DNA of 46,445 bases. Source: Schizochytrium sp. CCTCC M209059 (Eukaryota; Sar; Bigyra; Thraustochytrida; Thraustochytriidae). The position numbers were made by a program, and so were the translations under genes. The notes beneath the pieces were generated by a model. The model did no database searches. It was not told the DNA's origin and saw only the letters and a program-made list of their open reading frames with translations. Shown one piece after another: positions 18,912-29,600 of the stretch (within the stretch, counting starts at the first letter, position 1; every line of letters starts with the position of its first letter). Where the stretch lies: contig KN805387.1 in NCBI GenBank assembly GCA_000818945.1, forward strand, positions 8,637-55,081, in the 5' to 3' direction.

Positions 18912-20162
18912 ATGCTTTCTCTTATTGGCGCCGTCTGGCAGCCCAGGCCGATAGAATCTTTTTCTTTTTTCTCATCCAAAACATCTGCGGCGGCAAATCT
19001 GGCCGCGGCGAGCCCGAACGAGGGAGAGCAAATGCTGAACGCCGCGCGGACAGCATTGCGCGCAGGCAGTGAGACGGGCCGACGCAAGAGCTCCGCCGCA
19101 GTTCTTCTCCACGGAGGTCTTCGCACCATGGCGACCTACGATGCGCCGACAAAGGTGCTCGTCGTCACCAAGCCGAGCTACAAGGTGAGCAACGCCATCA
19201 TGGAGAGCAGACACATTGTCGCGGACGAAAAGATCGAATTCGTCATTGCCGAGAGCGCAGATGACCTCTTGGCCAAGCATAGCAAAGAAGAGCTTGCCGA
19301 CTTGAGCGGCGTCCTGCTCACGCCCCAGTTCGCAAGCGCCGATTTGGGCAAGCTGCTCGAGCCAGAAGCCGAGCTCACCAACGTAAAGTGGATCCACAGT
19401 TTTAGCGCAGGTGTCGACCACATGGCCGACCTTCTTGCTGGCACGCTGTCCAAGTCCCGCACGGACATTGCCGTCAGCAATGGCCGCGGCGCCTTCTCCT
19501 CCTCACTCGCCGAGTACATCATCCTCGGCTGCCTTCACTTCAACAAAAAGGTTCCTCGCTGTCAACAAAACAAGCGGGAAAAGCGATACGATCGCTTTAC
19601 CATGCCCGTGCTCAAAGGCAAGACCATTGGCTTTGTTGGCTTTGGCCACATCGCCAAGAGCGCCGCACGTATCGCCAAGGATAGCTTTGGCATGAAGATT
19701 GCTGCCGTACGCCGGAACCCCGACAAGAGCGATTCTGCGCTTGCCGACCAAGTCTACACGGACAAGGTCGAGTTGGCTCGCAATTCGGACTTTGTCGTTT
19801 GTACGCTTCCGGGTACGCCGGCCACCGTCAAGTTTTGTGACCAGGCCCTCTTCGATGCCATGCCCGATGGAGCCGTCTTTGTCTCTTGTGGCCGCGGAAG
19901 CGCCGTCGATGAGGCAGCGCTTGCCAAGCATCTTCGCGAAGAACGTCTCTTTGCGGCGCTCGACGTCTTTGAGCAGGAGCCGCTCCCCGAGTCCAGCGAG
20001 CTCTGGGAGGTTCCGGACGATCGCCTTCTCATTACGGCTCACAACGCGGACCTTACCGAGGACTTTTTCGAGCTCGGTTGGGAGACCTTTCGCAAGAACT
20101 TGCATCGATTTCGCGCCGGCGAGCCCCTCGACACACCCGTTGACAAGGCTCACGGGTATTAA
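18912..20162 (+). CDS. D-isomer-specific 2-hydroxyacid dehydrogenase
   Basis: An NAD(P)-dependent oxidoreductase of 416 residues that interconverts a 2-hydroxy acid and a 2-oxo acid; the substrate is not determined. The catalytic triad is visible: R328 in SCGRGSAVDE, E356 in FEQEPLP and H377 in TAHNAD. The Rossmann motif is GFVGFGHIA, with Ala where the third glycycl position of GxGxxG normally stands, and the basic residues RRNP just after the second strand may favour NADP. Starts: 18912 gives an N-terminal Arg/Ser/Ala extension that could be an organelle presequence; the internal ATG at 19128 (caccATGG, strong context) would give a 344-residue cytosolic form. The 18891 ATG is also in frame. 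Confidence 0.9.
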   Translation: MLSLIGAVWQPRPIESFSFFSSKTSAAANLAAASPNEGEQMLNAARTALRAGSETGRRKSSAAVLLHGGLRTMATYDAPTKVLVVTKPSYKVSNAIMESRHIVADEKIEFVIAESADDLLAKHSKEELADLSGVLLTPQFASADLGKLLEPEAELTNVKWIHSFSAGVDHMADLLAGTLSKSRTDIAVSNGRGAFSSSLAEYIILGCLHFNKKVPRCQQNKREKRYDRFTMPVLKGKTIGFVGFGHIAKSAARIAKDSFGMKIAAVRRNPDKSDSALADQVYTDKVELARNSDFVVCTLPGTPATVKFCDQALFDAMPDGAVFVSCGRGSAVDEAALAKHLREERLFAALDVFEQEPLPESSELWEVPDDRLLITAHNADLTEDFFELGWETFRKNLHRFRAGEPLDTPVDKAHGY

Positions 20163-20654
20163 GTAGAAGATATTAAAGAAATGTATGCAGATGGCGGGCT
20201 GGCTGGTTGGCTGGCTGGCTGGCTGGCTGGTTGGCTGGCTACATCTGTTATCCGCCTAGATGTTGCTGAGTACCGCAAGCCTTGCAACAAGGAAAAGAAA
20301 AACCTTTTGCTTGACCTTAAAGTCCCTCTCTTGCCGCCGGCACCAGCTCGCTTTCAACGTAGAATAAAAGGAACGTATGTGCCGCTTCGCTTCCCACGAA
20401 GATGCAAACGTTTAAACGGCACATTTGTAGAGAAAAGCTGGCTGCTGGCTTGTGGACAGGGAGGGGGGCAGTGACGGTGACGACTGCTGTGCGGAGCGAG
20501 CAAACACAACAACACTTGCCATCGCAAGCACGAGTCGCGCGGCGACGGGCGGTCGGCGGTGAGCGTCCGTGCGGAGGCAGCACTCTCTCCCGTACAGCGC
20601 GCAGAGGGTACTTTTCCACACGAGCGCGGCTTCGACCGCTCTGTATTGTCAAAG
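20163..20654. other. Intergenic region with (GGCT)n minisatellite
   Basis: Tandem ggctggctggttggct units at about 20188-20240 lie just past the dehydrogenase stop. The rest is the leader and promoter of the bL36m gene, and no other gene is seen. Confidence 0.5.
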
Positions 20655-20915
20655 ATGAAGGTCCGGACCGCCGTCCGCAAGCTCTGCCGCGACTGCCAGA
20701 TCGTGCGCCGCAAGGGCCGCGTCCGCGTGATCTGCAAGAGCAACCCGCGCCACAAGCAGCGCCAGGGTATGCACACCATTGCCAACGAGAGTGCCCCGGC
20801 CCTCACTGCGCGGGCACACGTCGTCGGCCCGGCCTCGATCGCGGCTTCCAGCCCTATGGGTGTCCAAACGCGCTTCTCGAGCACTGCCGCGGCTCTCCGT
20901 GTGCTCATGCTGTAG
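20655..20915 (+). CDS. Mitochondrial large-subunit ribosomal protein bL36m
   Basis: An 86-residue protein whose first 38 residues match bacterial L36 almost position by position (MKVRTAVRKLCRDC at the start, HKQRQG at the end). The zinc ligands C11, C14, C27 and H33 are all present. L36 binds 23S-type rRNA in the large subunit near the factor-binding region. In a nuclear genome it should serve the mitoribosome (a plastid is not expected if this is a thraustochytrid). Unusually, 48 extra residues follow the normal end, Ala/Ser/Thr-rich and without a domain, and no N-terminal presequence is obvious from this ATG. An upstream in-frame ATG at 20559 would add 32 residues that could supply one. Confidence 0.92.
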   Translation: MKVRTAVRKLCRDCQIVRRKGRVRVICKSNPRHKQRQGMHTIANESAPALTARAHVVGPASIAASSPMGVQTRFSSTAAALRVLML

Positions 20916-21263
20916 AACCTCGTCCGAAGAGAAATGATTGAGTCGCAACGATCCTACCACCCTCGCAATTATAACAACAACAGATTATAGTATTGAAATA
21001 GGAATTCACACCAAACTCCGTCCTCTCTTTGTCATTTCGTTTTCGAGGCATGAGCTCAGACGCGACGCACATCATCATCAACGTCCTAGCAAGTATTTGC
21101 GATTGCCTCTTCACACCACGAACCAAAAGACAAAGTCGGAAAAAAAAAAAAGAAAAAAAAAAAGAAAAAGGTCTCTGATTGCATCACGATTCTTCCTTTG
21201 TCCTCTTGACCGTCTCGTTCATCTTGTTCATATCCCCTTCTCTCATTGTACTTTTGTTTTTTT
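20916..21263. other. Convergent intergenic region
   Basis: 3' flanks of bL36m (+) and the coiled-coil gene (-), with A-rich runs (21140-21170) and no gene. Confidence 0.45.
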
Positions 21264-24200
21264 TCAACAGCTTACATTATCGTCGCATAATATCTCGTCG
21301 AGGTACTGTTTGACCTCGGTGGGCGACAGATCTATAGTCTGGTTGTTGCCTGGCCGACCGCCGCTGCCACTAGAATACGTGCTGCGCTCTTGCATACACT
21401 TCACCCTTTGCTGATTCGCGCTAACCTTCCTCTTGTTCTGATCATCCTCCACACGACTAGTCAAAGGGTTGGCGTCTCCTATGCGACGACGGCCTTCTTC
21501 CTCATTTCGCCTTCGCGGAGTTGCATCATTCCGCTGATACTTGCGCCGCAAAATGTCCGCCACCGAACGGATCGCGGTATGACTCTTGATCTCGTCACTC
21601 CCAACCTTGTCTTCTTCTTCTTCTTCTTCTTCTTCTACCTCCTCGTCCTCCTCGGCGTCGTCGTCGTCGTTGTCCTGTTCCTCTTCCTCTTCGTCCCCGC
21701 CCTCCTCGTCCTCCTCAGCGTCATCTACTACATTCGCCTCAACGTCAACTTTTTCAAGATTGTCATCGCGCGCATCCACGAAAGAAAGCGGTGAAGCCGA
21801 CGTCGCGTCCACGGCCAGGGCAAGAGGAGCCAGACGATGTTTGTGGTTTTTCCTTTTTCCAGCTGGCGCGGGCCGTCGTGAAACCCGCGGTGCTGCCGAT
21901 CGCGGCCGGGGCCTTCGCAATGCGCCAGCCGATGCTGTCGTTTGCAGTGCATGTGCCCCTCGAGTCTTTCCAGAGCTTACGCCTCTCTTCACATGCGCAC
22001 CCATTGTGACCGCCCCCGGCCCCGCAGGATCTGCCATCGACTTGTAAAGCTTCAAAAGGCTCTGTTCATTATCCGCAAGTCGCGCATTCTCCTCTTGAGC
22101 ACGCGCAAGCTGATCAGCAAGCGTCGCTTTTTCAACTTGCAAGGAGTTAAGCTCCTCTTCAACGCGGGCCGACCTCCAACGAGATTTCTGAACCTCTTCG
22201 CGGGCCTTTTGTTGATCTTCTTCCAACATGCGCTGGAATGATTGCTTTTCCGCAGCAAAATCCTGCCGCAATGTCGAAATCGCAAGCTCGTGAGCCGCCT
22301 TTTCTTGATTTGCTTGTCGGACCCGCGTTTCGAGAATCTGCACCTTGGCCTCGAGCTCCTGTCGCGTGGCCGCGGTCGCTTCCGTAGCTTGTGCTTCTTT
22401 ACTCGCCATTACTTGCAAACTCGCCTTAAGACGGGAAATCTCGTTACGCAGCCCTTCGCTCTGCTGGTGATATGCTCGTGCCTTTTCGTTGAGACCAACG
22501 ATTTGGGCGGCCATCGTCTGCTGCACCTGTTGATTTCTCGCCTCTAAGGCCCCGCAGCGGTCCTTTGCTTTGGACAAGTGGCCTTTGCAGGTCTCATACT
22601 CGTCCGCGAGCTTGCGTACGAGACCTTGATACCTCTCTGCCTGCGTTTTTTGTGCAGCGGCTGCTTCTTTCGTTGCAGCCTGAAGCTCTTCTTCTGCGGC
22701 GCGCAATTTCTGTTGCAAAGACCGAAGCGCAGACTCGGCAACGTCTGCTCGTGCCCCCGTCGTTTTCTCTCGTTCCTGCGCTTGGCGAAGCAGGCTTTTC
22801 ACCTCGACAAGCTGCGAGGCAAGCGCGTCCTTTTCTTTTGTGGCTGTGGTTAGGTTCGCAGCCCTTGACCTCAATTCCGTTTCCACGACCTCTCTCTTTC
22901 GTGCTTCCGTCTGAAGCGAGGCCTCGGCACTTTGCTGCGCGCGCTGCAGCGCAGACGCAGCCTTGCGTTCGCGCTCACGAAATGCCTGTACTTCACGAGC
23001 GCGCTCTTCCTGAAGTTCACCCAACTCTTTGCGCACCTTGGTCAACATGTCGCGTTCCTCCTGTAGACTGGCGTTCAGGCGGTCTGCAGCGTCCTGCGCA
23101 CGCTTGCGCAGACTCTCAAGCTCTTGCGAAAGATCTATAGACTCGGCGGATTTGGCAGCGAGTTCTTCGTCTGCGCGCTCTGCGCTGCGCTTCGCCGATT
23201 GGAGATCTTGCTCCAAGGCTTGGGCCTTTGCATTCGCCTTGGCCAAGGCAGCTTTCGCGGCCTTTGATGCCTCGTCAAGCGCCTGCGTCAACGCCTCTTC
23301 GCGAGCCTTGATAGCTGCCATTTCGTCATTTTGTTTATCAACCACTCCGCAAAGCTCCTCCTGCGCAGCTTTTGCCCTTGAGAGCGCCTCCACCGTCTCG
23401 TCTCGCTCGGCGCGGGCCTCCTGCAGCAAGCGTTGGTGCTGTTCGAGGCTACGCTGGAGACCATTGAGCCTCGTAGTCAGCCCTCGCACACTTGCGGCAT
23501 GCGCCTCACGTTCTTGTGCGAGTTCTTCGCCTCGGGCTTTGTTCGTCTTTTCCAACTCGCTCCGGGCCTTGTGCAACCCCTTCTCAAGCGTGCGCACTTG
23601 TTCATCGCGCTCCAGCTCCAGTGCATCGAGTTTGTTTTGTAAATGCTGAGCCTTGGCAGCGGCTAGCTCTCCATCCTGCGCGGCCTTGGCCCGCGTCTTG
23701 TCCAGCGTAGCTTCCAGGGCAGTTTGCTCTGCATGCGCTTCGTCGACAAGGACATGTTGCGCCTTGAGTTGCACTTCGAGCTCGGTGATCTTCTTCTCAA
23801 GCATTGCGGCACGCTCTGCGCTCTGACTTGCCTCGCCGCGAGCAAGCCGAAGAGCCTCCTTTTGGGCCACCTCGGTATCGCGTAAAACAGAGACCTCCTC
23901 CAGTGCATTTTGCTTGCCCACGCGAAGGCTTGCGACTTCGCTTCGAACGCTTTGAAGTTCGACTTCGTTCGCGCTGACGGCGGTCTGCAGGGAAACGCAC
24001 CTTTTGCGTAGCTCATTGGTTCTTCGTTCGCTCGTTTGCTTGTGCTGAGCGAGAATGGCTTCAGTCTCCCGGACCTTCTCCGCAGCAGCCAGGCCCTCGA
24101 GCCGAGCGTGCTCCAACTCGCTCTGGAGCTTGGTTTGTGCCACATCGCGAGTCTCGATTTGCTCCTCAAGATCCCGAACGCGCTGTTCCAGGCCGCGCAA

Positions 24201-24545
24201 TGAGGCTTCATACCCTACCCGCACTTTCTTCGCATCTTGAACACTTTTTTGAAGCTTGCAAATATGCTCTTGCTGCTTTTCTGCAAAGCTTTGCAGCTCA
24301 GCGAGCTGGTGCTGCAACTGGTCGCGTTCCTCGCGGAGCCCACTGGACTCCTTGCGCAGATTATCGAGCGAGGTGGCCTGCTCTGCGAGTCTTCGCTCTT
24401 TACTCTGGATGCTAAAAGTCTGCTCCTCTGCGGAGAGAAGGACCTCGCGCAGCCTCGATACAAGGCCCTGCTGGCCCAGCTCACCTGAGACCACCGCATC
24501 GAGGCCTGCAGACAGCTTGCTGTCGGGGCCGCCGCTCGACGCCAT
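21264..24545 (-). CDS. Long coiled-coil protein, unknown function
   Basis: A 1093-residue protein dominated by heptad-patterned coiled coil from about residue 25 to 840, with very high Glu, Lys, Gln, Arg and Ala and almost no proline. It has a short non-helical head. After about 845 comes a basic, Pro/Arg-rich stretch (RRPRPRSAAPRVSRRPAPAGKR), then an acidic run of Glu/Asp (about 930-975), and a C-terminal segment with SVADILRRKYQRN and LSPTEVKQYLDEIL that looks folded or peptide-like. The layout fits golgin, centrosomal or basal-body scaffolds; sequence alone does not decide between them. It has no intron and no transmembrane segment, and is head to head with the EF-hand-like gene. Confidence 0.8.
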   Translation of the reverse strand: MASSGGPDSKLSAGLDAVVSGELGQQGLVSRLREVLLSAEEQTFSIQSKERRLAEQATSLDNLRKESSGLREERDQLQHQLAELQSFAEKQQEHICKLQKSVQDAKKVRVGYEASLRGLEQRVRDLEEQIETRDVAQTKLQSELEHARLEGLAAAEKVRETEAILAQHKQTSERRTNELRKRCVSLQTAVSANEVELQSVRSEVASLRVGKQNALEEVSVLRDTEVAQKEALRLARGEASQSAERAAMLEKKITELEVQLKAQHVLVDEAHAEQTALEATLDKTRAKAAQDGELAAAKAQHLQNKLDALELERDEQVRTLEKGLHKARSELEKTNKARGEELAQEREAHAASVRGLTTRLNGLQRSLEQHQRLLQEARAERDETVEALSRAKAAQEELCGVVDKQNDEMAAIKAREEALTQALDEASKAAKAALAKANAKAQALEQDLQSAKRSAERADEELAAKSAESIDLSQELESLRKRAQDAADRLNASLQEERDMLTKVRKELGELQEERAREVQAFRERERKAASALQRAQQSAEASLQTEARKREVVETELRSRAANLTTATKEKDALASQLVEVKSLLRQAQEREKTTGARADVAESALRSLQQKLRAAEEELQAATKEAAAAQKTQAERYQGLVRKLADEYETCKGHLSKAKDRCGALEARNQQVQQTMAAQIVGLNEKARAYHQQSEGLRNEISRLKASLQVMASKEAQATEATAATRQELEAKVQILETRVRQANQEKAAHELAISTLRQDFAAEKQSFQRMLEEDQQKAREEVQKSRWRSARVEEELNSLQVEKATLADQLARAQEENARLADNEQSLLKLYKSMADPAGPGAVTMGAHVKRGVSSGKTRGAHALQTTASAGALRRPRPRSAAPRVSRRPAPAGKRKNHKHRLAPLALAVDATSASPLSFVDARDDNLEKVDVEANVVDDAEEDEEGGDEEEEEQDNDDDDAEEDEEVEEEEEEEEDKVGSDEIKSHTAIRSVADILRRKYQRNDATPRRRNEEEGRRRIGDANPLTSRVEDDQNKRKVSANQQRVKCMQERSTYSSGSGGRPGNNQTIDLSPTEVKQYLDEILCDDNVSC

Positions 24546-25035
24546 GTCTCACGCGCCTTTGGGCCTGCGGACGCCCCCGCCGCCAAGTTTGGCGGACCGC
24601 CAGCGCAAGGCCCAAACCTCGCGCGGGCCCCGATTCTACCTCGCTCGTGCGTGCGAACGTTGTTGGCCTCTCTGCACATAGCCGTTCAGAACTTCTGGAA
24701 GCAGGTGTACACAACGGCAGGATGCGTGCAAGGGCGCTCTCAAGTCTTTTAATACGCCCTTTAGTGCTTCTGGATCGATGCCGCTAAACGTGCAAAATAG
24801 CCCCCCCCCCCCATCCAGTCCTGGTGCTTATCTCAAAGTCTGCATCATCACGAAGTGCAAGAAGTAGAGTGCGCACGCGCGAGAGAGAAAGAGAGTAGTA
24901 CATGCACGCATGAGCTAGGGGGGGGAAAGGAGACACGGAGGAGATACGGGGGGAAAAGGAGGGCGGGGCGGGGGCGAGGAGACCCTCTCATAATTGCTGC
25001 AATTGTTGTTGCCGCCGCCGCCGTCGTCGGCAAGG
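24546..25035. promoter_or_regulatory. Divergent promoter region between coiled-coil and EF-hand-like genes
   Basis: 490 bases between two start codons. It contains an 11-base C run (about 24801-24811), G-rich runs (24917-24975) and (GCC)n before the right-hand start. No separate gene seen. Confidence 0.45.
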
Positions 25036-26442
25036 ATGGCGGGCGGGCGCCGGCGAAAGCGCGAAAGACCCCGTGGCGTGGGCGCAAGCACGCGCGATGA
25101 CGCAGACCAGCGTAAATGTCTCGCGCCGCGAACGCTACCGCCGCTTCCGCAAATTAAACAGAGCACGCTACGCGCTCTCGCAGAGCGTCGCAGGCAAGAC
25201 GCTTCGACGCAAGACATGTCACGTAGGCGGAACGATGCTCGCGGGGGCGCGAACGTCGTCTTTGACCCTCTCGACCCAGTCGCCATGCTTCAGGCAATGC
25301 GAGAAGCGCGCTCGCAACCCTATATTCACCCTGACTCCGTCTTTGAGGCCAAGATCAAGGTTATTAACGAGGAACGTCTCGTCCCGCTCAGCTACCAAGG
25401 CGCGCAACATCTCCAGCAAGAGCTCGAAGAACGAGAAGAGGCACAGCGCAAAGAAGAAGCTCGGGCGCGCCAAGAGAGCGTCGCAAACCAACGCCGCGAA
25501 GAGCTGCAAGCCAACGCTGGGGCATTTGCAGCCTTTCGCCGACGCATGGAAGAGCAGGTCGGTAAAGTCGTTCTTCAAAAGGTTGCCTCGCGGGGCGTAC
25601 CTCTTTTGCATTACTTGCGTGAGCTAGATTTGCGTGGTTCCGGCTTTGTCAGCGCAAAGGACTTCCGAAGTGCCATGAAGCAGCACCAGGACGATCTTGG
25701 ACTTTCCCTCGCAGAATGCGACAAGCTCATCGAGCAAGTTCTTGTGGGCGATCTTGTACATTACGAGCTCCTGCAAATTATTCCGCTATCGAAACCAGCG
25801 CTAGAGCGAACAAAAAGCGCAGCCGATCTGCAGCACGAGTCTCTGCAGGAGCTCGCAGCGCAACGTGCCCAGCGGTACCAGTTTGCAGCCTTGAAAAGCC
25901 ACAGCACCTCGCGCCTCTTGCGTCCAGCGACAGGCACAGAAGCATTCTTCCCGGATGAGCAAAGGCTCGTCACAACAATGCAGAGGCCAGCTGAGGAGTG
26001 CCTTTCCCCGGTTCGCATTGAAAAGTCCACAAAGGCCGCCGCCTCGAAACAAGCGGGGCTTCAAGCTCATCTCGCACGCTTTGCATTCATTCAAGCGCAA
26101 GAGCTCAAAGCCGCTGAGGACCGCGAAACGGCGCGACAAGAACGCCTCGTGCGTCAGCGAGAAAGCTACCTGGCCCCCTTTGAGGCCCAGGCGCAACGAG
26201 ATATCGCGCGGGCGCAGAACCCCCGCGGCAAGCGTATTTTCACTTCCCTTCCGCCACGACTCAACCAAAAGGCGCACCAGGTCGATCAGCGCATTGGTGA
26301 GGACGACGCGCGCAAAGCATATGCAGCCTACGAAGCGCGGACACGAACAAAGGAGTGGCAAGAGGTCTTTAGAGTCCGCAGAGAGGTGCTTCACGCGCTT
26401 GTTTCGCGCGACGCATTTTTGAAAGAGCACTTGCAAGGTTGA
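25036..26442 (+). CDS. EF-hand-like, coiled-coil protein of unknown function
   Basis: A 468-residue protein. A conserved-looking segment FDPLDPVAMLQAMREARSQ (about 75-93) precedes a charged helix (about 120-165). Residues ~195-245 resemble an EF-hand pair: loop DLRGSGFVSAKD keeps the central Gly and the hydrophobic position 8 but has Arg at position 3 and Asp at position 12, so calcium binding is doubtful. The C-terminal half is Arg/Glu/Gln-rich helix with repeated RQE/ARTRTKEW-type stretches. Similar layouts occur in flagellar and cytoskeletal proteins, which would suit a flagellate, but I do not recognise the family. The start at 25036 has A at -3 and G at +4; a later ATG at 25216 is possible. 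Confidence 0.72.
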   Translation: MAGGRRRKRERPRGVGASTRDDADQRKCLAPRTLPPLPQIKQSTLRALAERRRQDASTQDMSRRRNDARGGANVVFDPLDPVAMLQAMREARSQPYIHPDSVFEAKIKVINEERLVPLSYQGAQHLQQELEEREEAQRKEEARARQESVANQRREELQANAGAFAAFRRRMEEQVGKVVLQKVASRGVPLLHYLRELDLRGSGFVSAKDFRSAMKQHQDDLGLSLAECDKLIEQVLVGDLVHYELLQIIPLSKPALERTKSAADLQHESLQELAAQRAQRYQFAALKSHSTSRLLRPATGTEAFFPDEQRLVTTMQRPAEECLSPVRIEKSTKAAASKQAGLQAHLARFAFIQAQELKAAEDRETARQERLVRQRESYLAPFEAQAQRDIARAQNPRGKRIFTSLPPRLNQKAHQVDQRIGEDDARKAYAAYEARTRTKEWQEVFRVRREVLHALVSRDAFLKEHLQG

Positions 26443-26652
26443 ACATGTAAGATAGGTAGTAAATGATTGACTTACGTAAAACTGCGGTCGGACATTTGAC
26501 ATATTCATAAGCCGTCAGGTACGCAGACACAAAAGGCTCTTGCTAAAAAATAAAACAGAGCAGAATAAAACAGAACAAAATAGTAAAACAAAACATACTA
26601 GTAACAAAACAAAACGAAAGATAACTTCTTGAAGAGGCCGTTTATCAGCAAA

Positions 26653-29600
26653 CTACGCATGCGCTTCGTTGACAATTTGAAGCACATGGACCCGCCCTGA
26701 CTCGTCGCCGGCAACAGCAATGTTTGCATCGGCGGCAACGGTCGTGATGGTTGTGTCGCTGGTGTACCCAATGCACCGACGCGAAGCGAGTGACATGTGA
26801 ACGCCGTCAAACTGTGGAACGGGTGACGCCATGAAACGCCAAATCTTCGCCGTTTGACCGATGGGCATACCGGTCTTTAGACTGAAGCTGTACACCTTGC
26901 CGTGTTCGGTACTTGCGACGACAACGCCAGCATCCAGCACAAACACCTTGCGAATCGTCGTTCTCGGATGCTCCGGATCAGTGACGGGGATGCAACTCGT
27001 CTCCACAAAACGGTCTTCGGCGCGGCTCCAGATGCGTAATGTCTGGTCAAGAGATGCACTGGCAACCACGGTGTCACGCAGCGTGACCGAGGTCACTGGG
27101 CCGGCATGGCTGCTGAGAACTTGAACGACGCGCCGCGTCTTCACGTTCCACAATCGGATCGTAGAATCGTCACTGCCGGACGCAAGAGCGTCTCCATGGT
27201 GCGAGATGGAGTTCACAGGAGCGGTGTGGCCCGTCAGCGTAAAAAGATGCCCATAAGGCGGCGTCAAGGACCACGCCCGGATAGTGTTGTCGGCCGAGCC
27301 GGAATACGCACGCATCATGTCCAAGTCAAGACTGACGGTGAGAATCGAGTCGGTATGCCCATTGAAGACAACCCGGATCCTCGCGTTCTCAGTGTTCCAC
27401 ATTCGCACGGTGTCGTCATCGGAACCTGAGATAATGATATTGTCACGAAACGCGATGGCGTTGACGCAATCTTCGTGACCTTGAAGAACCTCAAGCTGGG
27501 CGCCCGTTTCCGCGTCCCACGTACGTAACGTGGCGTCGGCGCTTGCAGAGACGATCGTCGTGCCCGATATTTTGATTTTGGTGACCTCGTCTCTGTGACG
27601 CTGCGCATCTCGCGTGAAGATCGTGCTGTCCTTGAAGTTCCACACCTTGAGCGTCGTGTCATCACTTGAGCTGATAACAACGTCTCCCTTGAGGGTGAGC
27701 GCGCGAACAACGTTCGTATGGCCCCGCATGAGGCGAATGTGCGTTTGCTCCCCAATGTCCCAGATATGCACGTACTTGTCGTCTCCGCCCGACACAAGAG
27801 TATCGCCCTGCAGCGCCAGACAGCGCACGGCGGCTCCCCTGTGCGCATCTCGAAATGAAAAGACTTCTTCTCTCGTGCTGGCGTCAAAGATGACAATGTC
27901 TCCCGCCAGCGAGCCAAGGGCCACGGTACTGTCAGGAGTTGCCAGATCGATCGCCACGGCGAGCCACGCAGGGGTCTCTTCCGCAGCCACGGCAAGGGTC
28001 GCTAGCTCTTCGCCCTCAAAGGGGGACCAGATGATTGCATTTCCATCATCTGAACACGACACGAGCACGGAATAATCACCAAAGGGCTCAAGCGGGGCGC
28101 AGGCAAAGTCGTTGACTGCTGAAGTGTGGCCCTCGAGATTACGCAACACAGTGCCGGTATCAGCATCCCACACGCGAATACCGCCGTCGGCCCCGCCAGA
28201 GACGACGAGTGTGCGCATGGGCTGCTCAGCATTGGACCGGCTGCGTCGGCGGAGCGTATCGGGCCTCTGCAAGATGATGACAGAGTTCACGGGCCCAGCA
28301 TGCCCGAAGAGCCTGTGTCTGAGTTGGCCCGTCTCCGCGTTCCACAGGCGCAGCGTCCCATCATTGTCGCCGCTTGCAATTAGACGGTCAAGGATGTACA
28401 CGGACTGCACGGGAGCGTCGTGGTCTTCCAAAAGAAGCTGCTCCTGCCCGGTGTCAGCACTCCAGGTACGGATGGTATGGTCGTCCGAGCCCGACACGAT
28501 GATATCCAAGGCGTTGCTCACGGCTCGAACTGGTGCCGTGTGGTCACGAAGCGTCTTGCGCAACGCCGCGTTCGCGCGAATGAGGACGGGTCGTACAGGT
28601 CGCAGCCACGCGTTCCCGTGTGGGGCCCAATTGTCGCGAATGGAGGCTATGATGGGGTGTTGATCGTCAGTGATCCTTCCCAGGAGCTGTGAAGCGAGCT
28701 CACGGGAATCCTGAATGAGTGCCTCGCCTCCCTTTTCAATGGCACGTAGCACGAGGTCGCTTTGAAAACGCATGGTGATGCCATCACCGCCTCTGCCCCT
28801 GCCTCTGCCCCTGCCTCTGCCCCTGCCTCTGCCCCTGCCTCTGCCCTCGCCTATCGGTAAGGCCCCGCGACGAGGCAGATAAAAACGCTCAGCGTCGAGA
28901 ACGAGATCGTAGAACGGTACATCATGCTTGCCGAGCGCGCGCATGAGCCACGAAAAGTCCAGCAACAGAGGGGGCACTTCTTCAAACTGCCTGGACATGC
29001 ACAAATGATAGAGGACATTCTGGTCGCCAAAGGGGTGATCGACGCTAAGACAAACCCGCGCCAAATTCAAGTGACCGTCCAGGGGCCTTACGTATAGCCT
29101 TTCCGAGGCGCGTTCCCTCGACGTGAGGAAATCTACCATGCTCTTATGCACAAAGCCGACCTCATTGTCGCCCACGTAGAGAAGTTGACGTGTGCGATCC
29201 AGAAGTTCGTCGACGCTGTCCTCGTCAGCTTCATGTTCGCCCTCTTGTCTCGGAAGCGTCGAAAGAAGCGTCGAAAGAAGCTCAAGGGGAATGGGACTTC
29301 GTGAAACGGCCATGGAGCCCAGCAAGACTGTGTAGAGCTCACGATTGCCGTCCAGCGCGCTATCGAGAAATCGAGAAAAGTTCTCCTCGTACATGCCATC
29401 AAGGCCGTCCGGGAATCGATTCGTTTCCTCCCTGATCTGATTCAAGGACACCGAACCAAGCTCCAGTTGGCTGAGCACCTCGCGGAGGAAGCTCGCATAA
29501 AGAAAGAGCCCCTCGGACCGCTCTGCCATGATCCACGCGGCCTCGTCGAGTTCGTTTGGGTTGCGCATGTATGGTTTGAGTTCAACCGTCATGTACAATA

